A program made the translations under genes and the position numbers. DNA of 60,622 nucleotides from a virus, in IMG/VR virus record IMGVR_UViG_3300043395_002731, positions 1-60,622 of that record, one strand, 5' to 3'. Below the pieces are notes generated by a model. It had not been told where the DNA came from. It did no database searches and saw only the letters and a program-made list of their open reading frames with translations. Of the stretch, positions 1-7,074 are shown in pieces. Position 1 is the stretch's first letter. Every line of letters begins with the position of its first letter.

Positions 1-1
1 T

Positions 2-1288
2 GCCGGTGGTTCTGGTGGAGGTGGAGCGAGTGTACAGCCATTAGTACCCGCTTCACCGGCATATGCTACAGGAGGTGCTGGCACGCCCGGACAAGGTAAC
101 AGTGGTGGTAATGGGGGGTTAGTTCCAGGTTTTGGTTATGTAGTTGCTGGTGGTGGTGGTGGTGCTGGCGCTGCGGGTGTTGGACCAACTACACCCGTCA
201 CAGCTGTAAGCAGTGGTGGAGCTGGTCTTTCATCGTCTATAACTGGAACACCAGTAACATACGCTGGCGGTGGGGGTGGGGGGAGACCATTTGCGTCAGG
301 CACACCCGGAGCCGCACTCGGTGGTGATGGGGGTGGTGGTCTAGGTGGTCATGGGAATCAATATACCGCAGGGCCAGGAACTATTAACACTGGAGGTGGT
401 GGTGGAGGTGCTTTAAGCGCCCCAGCATCTCGATCTGGTGCTGGTGGAAGTGGCATTGTTATTATCAAATACAAAAGCAGAAAATTTATCAACACTGTAT
501 ATACTTTTGTTGCTACACAAGCATGGACACCACCTCAGGGTGCTTCAAAGGTAGATTATCTTGTTATTGGTGGGGGTGGTGCTGGTGGTACAAATTCTGG
601 TGGTGGAGGTGGTGCCGGTGGATTTAGAACGGGTACTGATTTTCCAATCACAGCAGGAACTCCAATAACCATTACTGTTGGAGCTGGAGGTGCAGTTACC
701 GCAGCCCCAGCAAGAGGTGGCAATGGAACTGACTCTATTTTCAGCACCATTACTTCTGCTGGTGGTGGGGGTGGTGGTAACCCAAATACAAGTCCATTAA
801 ACAGAGGAGCTGCTGGTGGTTCGGGGGGAGGCGGTGCGGCATATGGTCCAAGCACTTTTACCGGTGGAACTGGTGGTCCGGGTACACCGGGACAAGGCAA
901 CAATGGTGGTGCTGGCTCACCAGTTTCGGGTAGCATCGCCGGTGGCGGTGGAGGTGGTGCCGGTGGAGCAGGGGGTGATGGTGGATCCACTCCATTATCA
1001 GCTGGAGGTGCTGGTGGCGCAGGAGTCTCTTCGGCCATCATGGGATACAGTCAAACTTATGCTGCGGGTGGCGGCGGTAATGGCCTTACGCCCACTGGTG
1101 GATTGGGGGGTTCTGGTATTGGTGGTGATGGCCTTACTACTGGACCAGGAACACCCTTTATTTTAGGAAGATACGCAACGGCTGGCGTTAGACATACCGG
1201 ATCCGGTGGTGGTGGTGGAAGTTCTCCTTCATTATCTCCGCTTGGTGCTGGTGGTGATGGTATAGTAATCGTAAAAATAACTGGATAG
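2..1288 (+). CDS. Glycine-rich tail fibre protein, C-terminal part (5' end outside window)
   Basis: The frame is open from the window edge to a TAG at 1288 (about 428 codons). It consists of long glycine runs broken by short conserved blocks. Around 430-560 a block reading GIVIIKY is followed by W-T-P-P-x-G-A and VDYLVIGGGGAGG, and the protein ends GIVIVKITG. The complete protein at 42741-44705 has the same architecture and the same ending, so this is a paralogue. Such glycine-rich proteins are typical distal adhesins or fibre tips in T4-like phages. That role is inferred from composition and from the neighbouring small tail accessory genes. Confidence 0.75.
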   Translation, partial: AGGSGGGGASVQPLVPASPAYATGGAGTPGQGNSGGNGGLVPGFGYVVAGGGGGAGAAGVGPTTPVTAVSSGGAGLSSSITGTPVTYAGGGGGGRPFASGTPGAALGGDGGGGLGGHGNQYTAGPGTINTGGGGGGALSAPASRSGAGGSGIVIIKYKSRKFINTVYTFVATQAWTPPQGASKVDYLVIGGGGAGGTNSGGGGGAGGFRTGTDFPITAGTPITITVGAGGAVTAAPARGGNGTDSIFSTITSAGGGGGGNPNTSPLNRGAAGGSGGGGAAYGPSTFTGGTGGPGTPGQGNNGGAGSPVSGSIAGGGGGGAGGAGGDGGSTPLSAGGAGGAGVSSAIMGYSQTYAAGGGGNGLTPTGGLGGSGIGGDGLTTGPGTPFILGRYATAGVRHTGSGGGGGSSPSLSPLGAGGDGIVIVKITG

Positions 1289-1303
1289 TTGTAGGAGATT
1301 TGA

Positions 1304-1636
1304 ATGGCACATTTTGCTGAATTGAATGAAAATAACGTAGTATTACGTATCATTGTTGTCGCCGATAGTGATACTTCAGATGCCAATGGTGACGAAAAAG
1401 AAAGTATTGGTATAGCATTTTGTGAAAAGTTACTTGGTGGTCGTTGGATAAAAACTAGCTATAATGGTAAAATTCGTAAACGCTATGCAGCACCAGGAAT
1501 GATCTATTTGCCAGAACACGATCAATTTACTAATCCTAAACCTGGTGATGAATATGAATATAATCCCGAAACGGGCGAATGGATCGTTCCTGGCTTAAAC
1601 GATAATCCATTACGAGTTGAAAGAGTGGGAGAATAA
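1304..1636 (+). CDS. Conserved small phage protein, paralogue of the gene at 44995
   Basis: This 110-residue protein starts MAHFAELNENNVVLRI and contains GGRWIKTSYNG and the block RKRYAAPGMIY. The gene at 44995 shares all these blocks in the same order. AGGAG at 1293-1297 serves as ribosome binding site. In both places the gene lies just downstream of a glycine-rich fibre gene (one small gene intervenes in the second copy), so it is probably a tail-fibre accessory or virion protein. The precise function is unknown. Confidence 0.7.
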   Translation: MAHFAELNENNVVLRIIVVADSDTSDANGDEKESIGIAFCEKLLGGRWIKTSYNGKIRKRYAAPGMIYLPEHDQFTNPKPGDEYEYNPETGEWIVPGLNDNPLRVERVGE

Positions 1637-1640
1637 ATTA

Positions 1641-2021
1641 ATGAGTAGTCCTTCTATACGAGAAATGGCAATTGCTGACAATGTTTTAGTTTACATGAAT
1701 TATCTTGTGAAAACGGGTGACGAAATTGAAGGTCATGCCCATGTGTTTGATCATATAACTTTACTGGCACGTGGCTCAGTGCGAATGGAACACGACAACG
1801 GCAGCAAAGAATACATGGCGCCTTATCTAATCATTACACCTAAAAACATAAAACATAAATTTACCGCTTTGGAAGATAAATGTTTGCTCTGTTGTATACA
1901 TGCCATTCGTGATGGTGATGAACTTGATGATGTAGCACCGCAAGATATTACTCCAGAAAAAGCCATGGAGTTGTTCGCAAAACATCCATTAATACATCAA
2001 GAAGTTTTGAGTAATGAATAG
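1641..2021 (+). CDS. Cupin-fold protein
   Basis: The 126-residue protein has a cupin-like core: G-H-A-H-V-F-D-H at about residues 31-38 supplies candidate metal-binding histidines (H32, H34, H38), followed by a glycine turn and a second block PYLIITPKNIKHKF. The ATG at 1641 is preferred over an in-frame TTG at 1617 because GGGAG lies about 9 bases before it and the TTG lies inside the preceding gene. Cupins can be sugar-processing enzymes or small-ligand sensors; substrate and reaction cannot be read here. Its place in a tail-fibre cassette suggests a role linked to fibres or the cell surface, which is inference. Confidence 0.6.
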   Translation: MSSPSIREMAIADNVLVYMNYLVKTGDEIEGHAHVFDHITLLARGSVRMEHDNGSKEYMAPYLIITPKNIKHKFTALEDKCLLCCIHAIRDGDELDDVAPQDITPEKAMELFAKHPLIHQEVLSNE

Positions 2022-2055
2022 ATAAATTACTAAACATTTTATTAGAGGTGATTGA

Positions 2056-2475
2056 ATGAATAACGAAGATATTTCTTATGCACAGTATTTGATAGGTAGC
2101 AACAACAAACTTGTGTGTGGTATTGACACGGCAATTAAAGCACTTAGACCACATGCTCGTTATGATATGTCGGCATCAGGTGGACACTTTGAGTTCACAC
2201 GTTGGGAAGATGACACAGGCTCAAAGCCGCCAACCAGAGATGAGATTTTTAAAGAATTAGAATACCAGAATAAATTTATCGAATATTGGCAGCATTTTGT
2301 GGATCGTGTAGCGAACTATCCTGATATAGCAGTCACAATAAATAATTTGTGGGAAGCAATTGATTCTGGTGATATTCCGGGAAAAGGAACAAAATTTTAT
2401 CAATCAATCAAAGAGGTGAATGATAAATTCATCAAACCAGAAGGTGAACCACCGGTAAGACCGACATACGAATAA
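2056..2475 (+). CDS. Tail-cassette accessory protein, XkdW-like, paralogue of 41255
   Basis: The 139-residue protein starts MNNEDISYAQYL. It carries ALRPHARY, then W-E-D and PPTRDEIFKELE, then EYWQHFVDRVANYPDI, and ends PEGEPP. The gene at 41255 has the same blocks at nearly the same length and an almost identical leader (GGTGATTGAATGAA). The pattern of an LRP motif followed by a PT-x-EEI motif resembles the XkdW-type domain of small phage tail genes. A chaperone or accessory role for fibres is likely but not shown. Confidence 0.6.
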   Translation: MNNEDISYAQYLIGSNNKLVCGIDTAIKALRPHARYDMSASGGHFEFTRWEDDTGSKPPTRDEIFKELEYQNKFIEYWQHFVDRVANYPDIAVTINNLWEAIDSGDIPGKGTKFYQSIKEVNDKFIKPEGEPPVRPTYE

Positions 2476-2481
2476 TAAATA
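2474..2481 (+). promoter_or_regulatory. Possible T4-type late promoter (AATAAATA)
   Basis: AATAAATA matches seven of eight bases of the T4 late -10 element TATAAATA and sits 31 bases before the ATG of the oxygenase gene. It overlaps the stop codon of the preceding gene, so a chance match in AT-rich DNA is possible. Confidence 0.3.
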
Positions 2482-2512
2482 TTCGTGTAACTAAAATAAA
2501 GTACAATATATT

Positions 2513-3148
2513 ATGCTTAACACTGCTTATCATTTTGCTTGTCCAATTTATTATGCCGAACATCCAGAGTTTCTGAAATCGGTGATACAAGTTTCTGAAG
2601 AAGAATTGGCGAAAGTACACAAAGAAAAAAAAGTCGATGACATATATCCTGTGATGATGACAGGCAATTATTATGAAGACTCAAGGATTCAGGACTTCGT
2701 ACAGTTTGTCGGTCAAACATCTTGGAATATATTAGACAGCCAAGGTTACAATATGCAAAACCTTGATGTGATGTTTAATGAAATGTGGACACAAGAACAC
2801 TATAAGCATTCATTGATGGAACAACATGTACATGGATATGGTTCCCAAATTGTTGGTTTTTATTTTCTCAAAGTTCCAGACAAATCTTCAAGAGTTGTAT
2901 TTCACGACCCACGACCCGGTAAAGTTCAACTTGACCTTTACGAAAAAGATTCATCTATCGCTACGATTGCTAGTCAGATGATTAACTTTGAACCCAAGCC
3001 TGGTCTTTTGATTCTTACAAATTCTTGGTTGGCTCACTCATTTACCCGACACGCATCAAATCAACCAATAAAGTTTGTTCACTTTAATTTGACCGTAGTA
3101 CAAGCACAGACAAACTTTGCGATGAAACCAGCAGACGATATCATATGA
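2513..3148 (+). CDS. Putative 2OG-Fe(II) oxygenase
   Basis: The 211-residue protein has the pattern of the phage-associated 2OG-Fe(II) oxygenase family (TIGR02466/PF13759-like). HVHGYGSQIVGFYFL lies at about 105-119, VVFHDPRP at about 128-135 and PGLLILTNSWLAHSF at about 163-177. H105 or H107, D132 and H175 are candidate iron ligands. Such enzymes hydroxylate proteins or small molecules using 2-oxoglutarate. The gene overlaps the next one by four bases (ATGA), so the two are probably translated together. No strong Shine-Dalgarno sequence precedes it. The substrate is unknown. Confidence 0.7.
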   Translation: MLNTAYHFACPIYYAEHPEFLKSVIQVSEEELAKVHKEKKVDDIYPVMMTGNYYEDSRIQDFVQFVGQTSWNILDSQGYNMQNLDVMFNEMWTQEHYKHSLMEQHVHGYGSQIVGFYFLKVPDKSSRVVFHDPRPGKVQLDLYEKDSSIATIASQMINFEPKPGLLILTNSWLAHSFTRHASNQPIKFVHFNLTVVQAQTNFAMKPADDII

Positions 3149-3387
3149 ACAAATACCGAATTCGTTTTAACAAAAGCAGAGGTCAACCCGGTCGTGGCAC
3201 CGCAGATCATGTATGGCGTGTATTTGAGGGTGACAAAGAATACTTGTTCAAACATCTGAACATAACCGTTCCAGTTCAAAGTGAAAAAGAAGAACAGTCA
3301 GAAGATTGGAATATTGTCTGTAACGGTTATCTTTCAATTGATCGTCAAAACTCAATTGCCATTATTACAGAAAAAGCAACAAATTAG
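3145..3387 (+). CDS. Small hypothetical protein coupled to the oxygenase gene
   Basis: This is an 80-residue basic-start protein with no recognisable domain. It begins MNKYRIRFNKSRG and has a central block HVWRVFEGDKEYLFKHL. Its start overlaps the stop of the oxygenase gene in an ATGA arrangement, which suggests translational coupling. It ends just before a sigma70-like promoter, so it probably closes the transcription unit. Function unknown. Confidence 0.65.
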   Translation: MNKYRIRFNKSRGQPGRGTADHVWRVFEGDKEYLFKHLNITVPVQSEKEEQSEDWNIVCNGYLSIDRQNSIAIITEKATN

Positions 3388-3408
3388 TGTTGTAAAAATA
3401 CAACACGC

Positions 3409-3437
3409 TTGACAAAGATAGCCGCTCATAGTATAAT
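3409..3437 (+). promoter_or_regulatory. Consensus sigma70 promoter with near-zero leader
   Basis: TTGACA at 3409-3414 and TATAAT at 3432-3437 both match the consensus exactly and are separated by 17 bases. The expected start of transcription is near 3444, three bases before the ATG at 3447, so the mRNA would be essentially leaderless. Confidence 0.85.
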
Positions 3438-3446
3438 GTATATACT

Positions 3447-3803
3447 ATGAAAAATCTGCCTTCTGTTGGTTCTACGGTCACCGTAGACTGTCGCTATATT
3501 ACTAAAACGACAACATTTACTGGTGTCGTTATCAAGCCCTATCGTTTTCTAAATGCTAACGAATTCTGTTTGCAAACTGGTAACAAAGAATTTCCAATAT
3601 CTGTTATCAATCTAGCAAATGTTGTTAATCTGAAAATACTTAAAGGTTCAACAACAAATATTCGTAAGTTCAAAGTTGCCGGCTCAAAAGGTGAGTATTT
3701 GGTAACATTATCAAATGAGCATTTTTCTTGCTCTTGTATTGGTTTCAAATATCACAACAAATGTAAGCATATCACTAAGGTAAAAGAAAAGATTACCTCT
3801 TGA
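3447..3803 (+). CDS. SWIM-type zinc-finger protein
   Basis: The 118-residue protein ends in a CxCx8CxH arrangement (C95, C97, C106, H108), the SWIM zinc-finger pattern, within FSCSCIGFKYHNKCKH. The N-terminal 60 residues look like a small beta-barrel fold (VGSTVTVDC, TFTGVVIKPYRF) but this is only an impression. SWIM domains bind DNA or proteins. The gene has its own consensus promoter and no Shine-Dalgarno sequence. It is probably expressed early by host RNA polymerase, which is inference from the promoter type. Confidence 0.7.
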   Translation: MKNLPSVGSTVTVDCRYITKTTTFTGVVIKPYRFLNANEFCLQTGNKEFPISVINLANVVNLKILKGSTTNIRKFKVAGSKGEYLVTLSNEHFSCSCIGFKYHNKCKHITKVKEKITS

Positions 3804-3828
3804 CAAGTGGCTCAACCCTTGATATAAT
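3800..3828 (+). promoter_or_regulatory. Consensus sigma70 promoter with near-zero leader
   Basis: TTGACA at 3800-3805 and TATAAT at 3823-3828 are 17 bases apart. The predicted transcription start near 3835 is three bases before the ATG at 3838. The -35 box overlaps the stop codon of the preceding gene. The geometry is the same as in the promoter at 3409. Confidence 0.85.
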
Positions 3829-3837
3829 GGTATTGTT

Positions 3838-4230
3838 ATGATGATTCGTATATATTCCAGTTCCAAGAAAAAGAAGTTGACGAAGAAGCAATTGCAAGAA
3901 CAGCAAGACTTCATTTCGTCAATCAACAAGATTCCGCTGCCGTCTGGTGGTCGGTTTCCTGCTGCTGCACCGAAGAAAGTAAAAGACAAGCCACTGATGC
4001 CATATCGTGTAAAGCGTGAGGTATCACATGCTCCGAGTCTTCCAGACACTCACAAGGGTGCTTTGACTAAGACTGGTATTATGAAAGACTATCACAAACT
4101 CTCATCTTCTGACCGTGAGATTGTGGCTGATGTAGCATCTTGCACTGCACCGATGCACAAGGGTAATTATGTATACGTTACTCCTGGCATTAATCCGGCA
4201 GGGCTTGGTCGGAAAAACGAAGTGTTATGA
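3838..4230 (+). CDS. Hypothetical basic protein
   Basis: A 130-residue protein, very rich in lysine at its N-terminus (SSKKKKLTKKQLQEQQDF), with a proline-rich middle and a C-terminal block MKDYHKLSSSDREIVADVASC. I recognise no domain. It starts with two consecutive ATG codons and no Shine-Dalgarno sequence, directly downstream of a consensus promoter, so it probably initiates on a leaderless message. The charged N-terminus would suit nucleic-acid or RNA-polymerase binding, but that is only a guess. Confidence 0.65.
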   Translation: MMIRIYSSSKKKKLTKKQLQEQQDFISSINKIPLPSGGRFPAAAPKKVKDKPLMPYRVKREVSHAPSLPDTHKGALTKTGIMKDYHKLSSSDREIVADVASCTAPMHKGNYVYVTPGINPAGLGRKNEVL

Positions 4231-4242
4231 TTTTGACAATGC

Positions 4243-4271
4243 TTGACAAAGTGTCCGAATCATGTTACACT
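4243..4271 (+). promoter_or_regulatory. Sigma70-like promoter
   Basis: TTGACA at 4243-4248, a 17-base spacer and TACACT at 4266-4271. The expected start is near 4278, giving a leader of about 28 bases with GGAGG at 4293-4297. This contrasts with the two nearly leaderless promoters just upstream. Confidence 0.7.
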
Positions 4272-4305
4272 ATCATTTCTACTGTTGATAATGGAGGCCT
4301 TTATT

Positions 4306-4749
4306 ATGGCACGTACTAAAGCAGGTGATTTTACACCTTATCAAAAACTCTTGACTCTAATGCAAGAGGGTGATATCGTTACCAAAGACGAGATTGAATC
4401 TAAACTTGGTAATGACATTTATATTTACAAACTTTCTACTTACATTTGGGAAGTCAAAACAAAGACGCCCGGCGTGGTGAAAGTTCTTAAAAACGGTCGT
4501 ACTGTGACTGGCTATCAAATCACAAATTCAGGTGAAGTGAAAGCATATCTGAAATCTTGTGGTGCTGATAAGTTTGTTCCTGGTCAGGGCTTACTAAAGC
4601 CTTCTACCAGTAAGTTCGCAAACAAGCCTGTCAAATCGTTGGCAGCATTGAGTGCAAAACCAGTTAAGGCTAAAGCAGCAAAGCCTGCAAAAGTCGTTGC
4701 ACCTGTTGCACCTGTGATTGAGGATGAAGTAACCGAAATCACCGAATAA
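4306..4749 (+). CDS. Hypothetical winged-helix-like protein with basic Ala/Lys/Pro tail
   Basis: A 147-residue protein. The first 85 residues (YQKLLTLMQEGDIVTKDEIESKLG, then IYKLSTYIWEVK and GYQITNSGEV) have the helix-turn-helix and wing order of a small winged-helix domain. After residue 105 follows a low-complexity AKPVKAKAAKPAK tail that ends acidic. The start at 4306 is set by GGAGG eight bases upstream; an upstream in-frame start would lie inside the promoter. DNA binding is plausible but unproven. Confidence 0.65.
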   Translation: MARTKAGDFTPYQKLLTLMQEGDIVTKDEIESKLGNDIYIYKLSTYIWEVKTKTPGVVKVLKNGRTVTGYQITNSGEVKAYLKSCGADKFVPGQGLLKPSTSKFANKPVKSLAALSAKPVKAKAAKPAKVVAPVAPVIEDEVTEITE

Positions 4750-4800
4750 TCAGTTTCGGGGTATCATGCGAATTTGACGCTAGATATTAAACGACAACTA

Positions 4801-4814
4801 CTGTCGGGAGACAG
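4801..4814 (+). other. GNRA-loop hairpin in a 5' leader
   Basis: CTGTC, loop GGGA, GACAG forms a perfect five-base-pair stem with a GNRA-type tetraloop. It lies 31 bases before the ATG at 4846 and is not followed by a T run, so it is not a terminator. It may stabilise the mRNA or affect translation of the membrane-protein gene. Confidence 0.45.
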
Positions 4815-4845
4815 CAAATTGCGCCCCTTCTTTTATGAGGTGAAA

Positions 4846-5088
4846 ATGTCAAAATTCAAAGCATGGCTTGTTGACAAGTATTTACAACTTGAAAATCAAG
4901 CCATTCAAGCAATTACTACAGCAAATTTTTATGGTAACCTGTTCACTGAACGTCAAAAGTTCTACATCATTGCCACGTTCATGGCTCTTCTGGCTATGGC
5001 CGGTGCATCTGGCGCTGTTCAGTTTATTGGTTTGGTTTATATTATGGGTAAAATGACACCGGAGGACAAAGATGAAAACGAAAAGTAA
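4846..5088 (+). CDS. Small membrane protein
   Basis: An 80-residue protein. An amphipathic N-terminal half (MSKFKAWLVDKYLQLEN) is followed by a hydrophobic stretch at about 39-70 (FYIIATFMALLAMAG and VQFIGLVYIMG), enough for one or two membrane passes, and a charged end PEDKDENEK. GAGG at 4837-4840 selects the ATG at 4846. It overlaps the lipoprotein gene by 17 bases. A membrane protein overlapping a lipoprotein recalls holin or spanin pairs, but neither role is shown by the sequence. Confidence 0.65.
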   Translation: MSKFKAWLVDKYLQLENQAIQAITTANFYGNLFTERQKFYIIATFMALLAMAGASGAVQFIGLVYIMGKMTPEDKDENEK

Positions 5089-5347
5089 GTTGATTTTTCT
5101 TGTGCCGCTGTTGCTATTAACGGCGTGTAACACAATTACTAAAGATCCTGTACACAATCCACAGGGATTAAATAATGAAGATTTAATCAAAACGCAGATT
5201 GCAAAAATCGAAGCAATACAGCGTGAAAATGATCGTCGTGAGCAAGAACTCAAAATGCAACATCTCAAAGAGTTGCATCAAGTTCAGATACAAAGTAAAT
5301 CTTCACCACAAACTGTGAATACAAACTGCCGCTTTCTCTGCTTCTGA
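5072..5347 (+). CDS. Predicted lipoprotein (possible spanin-like)
   Basis: The first 18 residues form a lipoprotein signal (MKTKSKLIFLVPLLLLTA) ending in the lipobox L-T-A-C with the lipidated cysteine at 19. Residues about 40-75 form a charged helix likely to be a coiled coil (IAKIEAIQRENDRREQEL). The gene starts within the upstream membrane-protein gene, and such nested pairs are typical of phage spanins. The protein has no proline-rich segment like Rz1, so the spanin role is only a possibility. Confidence 0.65.
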   Translation: MKTKSKLIFLVPLLLLTACNTITKDPVHNPQGLNNEDLIKTQIAKIEAIQRENDRREQELKMQHLKELHQVQIQSKSSPQTVNTNCRFLCF

Positions 5348-5928
5348 TGAATATCTTTTATCTTCATCCTGATCCACGGAAATGCGCCGAATACCACTGT
5401 GATAAACACGTGGTGAAAATGATTATTGAGTATGCACAACTCATGTCAACGGCGCATCGTATTCTTGATGGTAAAGAGTATTACGATTTGACGGCAAACA
5501 ATCGTAAAATTAAACGCTGGCTTTTGCCCGATAAACGTGAAGAAGTTTTGATGAAAGCATCACACATAAGTCATCCATCAAATATTTGGGCACGACAGAA
5601 TGACAGCAATTACACATGGCTGTATCAGATGTGGTATGCATTGTGTAAAGAATACACTCATCGCTATGGTAAAACACACTCGGTTGAAACACGACTAGTG
5701 AGTACAATAATTGCGCTACCGAACAACATAAGTGAAGGTGTGTTTACTGAACCAACACCAGCTATGCCTGATGATGTGAAAGTTCCTAAAGCAGGACCAC
5801 GTGGAATGTTACATTATGACTCTCTTGCTTCATATCGTAATTACTATATAAAGAATAAGACACACTTGGCCAACTGGAAGAAGCGTCCAGTACCAAGTTG
5901 GTACCTTGAGAATATAAGACCTATTTGA
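5347..5928 (+). CDS. Conserved phage protein with CDKHVVK motif
   Basis: A 193-residue protein beginning MNIFYLHPDPRKCAEYHCDKH and continuing VVKMIIEYAQLMSTAHRILDG. I recognise the N-terminal motif from many phage genomes but know no proven function. Conserved Cys, Asp and His residues near the start (C13, H17, C18, D19, H21) could bind metal. A later block HPSNIWARQNDSNYTWLY is also characteristic. The start overlaps the preceding stop by one base (TGATG). The 3' end overlaps the antisense endonuclease gene by eight bases. Confidence 0.65.
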   Translation: MNIFYLHPDPRKCAEYHCDKHVVKMIIEYAQLMSTAHRILDGKEYYDLTANNRKIKRWLLPDKREEVLMKASHISHPSNIWARQNDSNYTWLYQMWYALCKEYTHRYGKTHSVETRLVSTIIALPNNISEGVFTEPTPAMPDDVKVPKAGPRGMLHYDSLASYRNYYIKNKTHLANWKKRPVPSWYLENIRPI

Positions 5929-6472
5929 TGTCAGATTTTAGTTTGCATTTATCAAAATGCCAGCGCATCATTGCCCTATGTTGTCCAATTTTATTACAAT
6001 GAACGCATCGCACTTGTTTTTTGTTGTAGATTATTCTTGCTTTTTTTATTTTTGATTTAGATTCTTCCGTTTGTAATGCATTCTCAACACCATACTTTGA
6101 TAAACAAGTTTTTGACGCCTTTATTCTATTGTTAAAATTTGAAGATTTTCCTTTGTTTGCCAATGAAATTTTTAATTTAGTTTCTTCTGAATGTGGTCGT
6201 ATAGTGCCAGATGTTCCTTCACCACCTTCAGTTTTATTTAATAAAATACCACCATCAGGATTTTTACGTGCCCACCAACGAATCAATCTTCGTTCAAGTG
6301 CTAATGCACCAATTTCTGATAATTTAGTTTCAAGGAAAACTATTTTGGATTTATCTTTTGGTATCTTTATATTACCGTGTGGTGAATATGCTCTATTGCC
6401 TTTACCTTTACCGATATAGTATGGTGTGCCGTCAGACTTTCTGATGTAGGCGTAAACGTAATAAATATACAT
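5921..6472 (-). CDS. GIY-YIG homing endonuclease with NUMOD3 and zinc finger
   Basis: The 183-residue protein has YVY at 5-7, YIG at 19-21 and R27 of the GIY-YIG nuclease core. An E in ALERRLIRWW follows, then a NUMOD3-type DNA-binding helix (HSEETKLKISLANKG), and a C-terminal CxxC...H...C motif (CVHC and HFDKC). It is a free-standing, Seg-like mobile gene inserted on the strand opposite to its neighbours. Its tail overlaps the preceding gene, and it has its own ribosome binding site (AAAGGA) and a perfect T4-type late promoter match at 6538-6531. Such enzymes cut a homologous site in related phages and spread by repair. Confidence 0.9.
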   Translation of the reverse strand: MYIYYVYAYIRKSDGTPYYIGKGKGNRAYSPHGNIKIPKDKSKIVFLETKLSEIGALALERRLIRWWARKNPDGGILLNKTEGGEGTSGTIRPHSEETKLKISLANKGKSSNFNNRIKASKTCLSKYGVENALQTEESKSKIKKARIIYNKKQVRCVHCNKIGQHRAMMRWHFDKCKLKSDIK

Positions 6473-6530
6473 GCTGACATTCCTTTACAATGTTAGAGTA
6501 TGTGCGGGCTGCTACCCGGCGACATACACC

Positions 6531-6538
6531 TATTTATA
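6531..6538 (-). promoter_or_regulatory. T4-type late promoter, TATAAATA
   Basis: On the minus strand positions 6538-6531 read TATAAATA, an exact match to the T4 late promoter element. It lies 59 bases before the ATG of the antisense GIY-YIG gene, which fits a normal leader. Confidence 0.55.
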
Positions 6539-6554
6539 AGAATGGAGATTTTAA

Positions 6555-6860
6555 TTGCCGGTATATGATTTCTTAAACACTGAAACAGGTGATACATTTG
6601 AGAAACTTCTGAGCATTTCTGCCAAAGAAGAATATCTCAAAGAAAATCCACACATTCAACAAGTTCATCTTGGCGCCATGTCAATTGTCAGTGGCGTATC
6701 AATCACTGGTAAAGTACCAGACGGTTTCAAAGAAGTTCTGTCTAAAGTATCAGAAAGTCACAAACAATCTTCAGTTGCCAATAAACACGGTAAAAAAGGT
6801 GTCAAAGAATCACAAACACAAAGAATTGTAGATAAACATTTAGGAAAGTTTGGGCAGTAA
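6555..6860 (+). CDS. FmdB-like small phage protein, TTG start
   Basis: A 101-residue protein beginning (M)PVYDFLNTETGDTFEKLLSI. That is the beta-hairpin start of the FmdB zinc-ribbon family, but the cysteines of the true zinc ribbon are absent. The start is TTG at 6555 with GGAG ten bases upstream; no ATG is suitably placed. The C-terminal half is helical and lysine-rich. I know similar proteins from marine T4-like phages only as hypotheticals. Confidence 0.6.
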   Translation: MPVYDFLNTETGDTFEKLLSISAKEEYLKENPHIQQVHLGAMSIVSGVSITGKVPDGFKEVLSKVSESHKQSSVANKHGKKGVKESQTQRIVDKHLGKFGQ

Positions 6861-6894
6861 TTACATTATGTGAACCTTAGCACAAGGAGCATAT

Positions 6895-7074
6895 ATGGCT
6901 AAAAAATCTTTGCAGAAAAAAGTAGCACTACTGAATGACTACATCACAAAAGAGATTGAAAGAGAAATGACCACAGAAATAACACAAATAGAAAAAGAAG
7001 ATCCTGCAAAGATAGAAAAGAAGTATCCAAGACAAAGTTATCCACACCACAGCCGAAATCACTACTTTACATAA
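6895..7074 (+). CDS. Small hypothetical protein (59 aa)
   Basis: ATG at 6895 follows AAGGAG at 6884-6889. The product starts MAKKSLQKKVALLNDYITKE, is highly charged and helical, and ends in a basic, aromatic tail (PHHSRNHYFT). Its TAA overlaps the ATG of the exonuclease gene by one base, so the two are probably co-translated. Function unknown; a partner of the exonuclease is possible. Confidence 0.6.
   Translation: MAKKSLQKKVALLNDYITKEIEREMTTEITQIEKEDPAKIEKKYPRQSYPHHSRNHYFT

Noticed and set aside
556-1041. Proline-rich minus-strand open frame
   Set aside because: It is the mirror image of glycine codons (GGN/NCC) in the fibre gene; the same occurs opposite 43574-43789.
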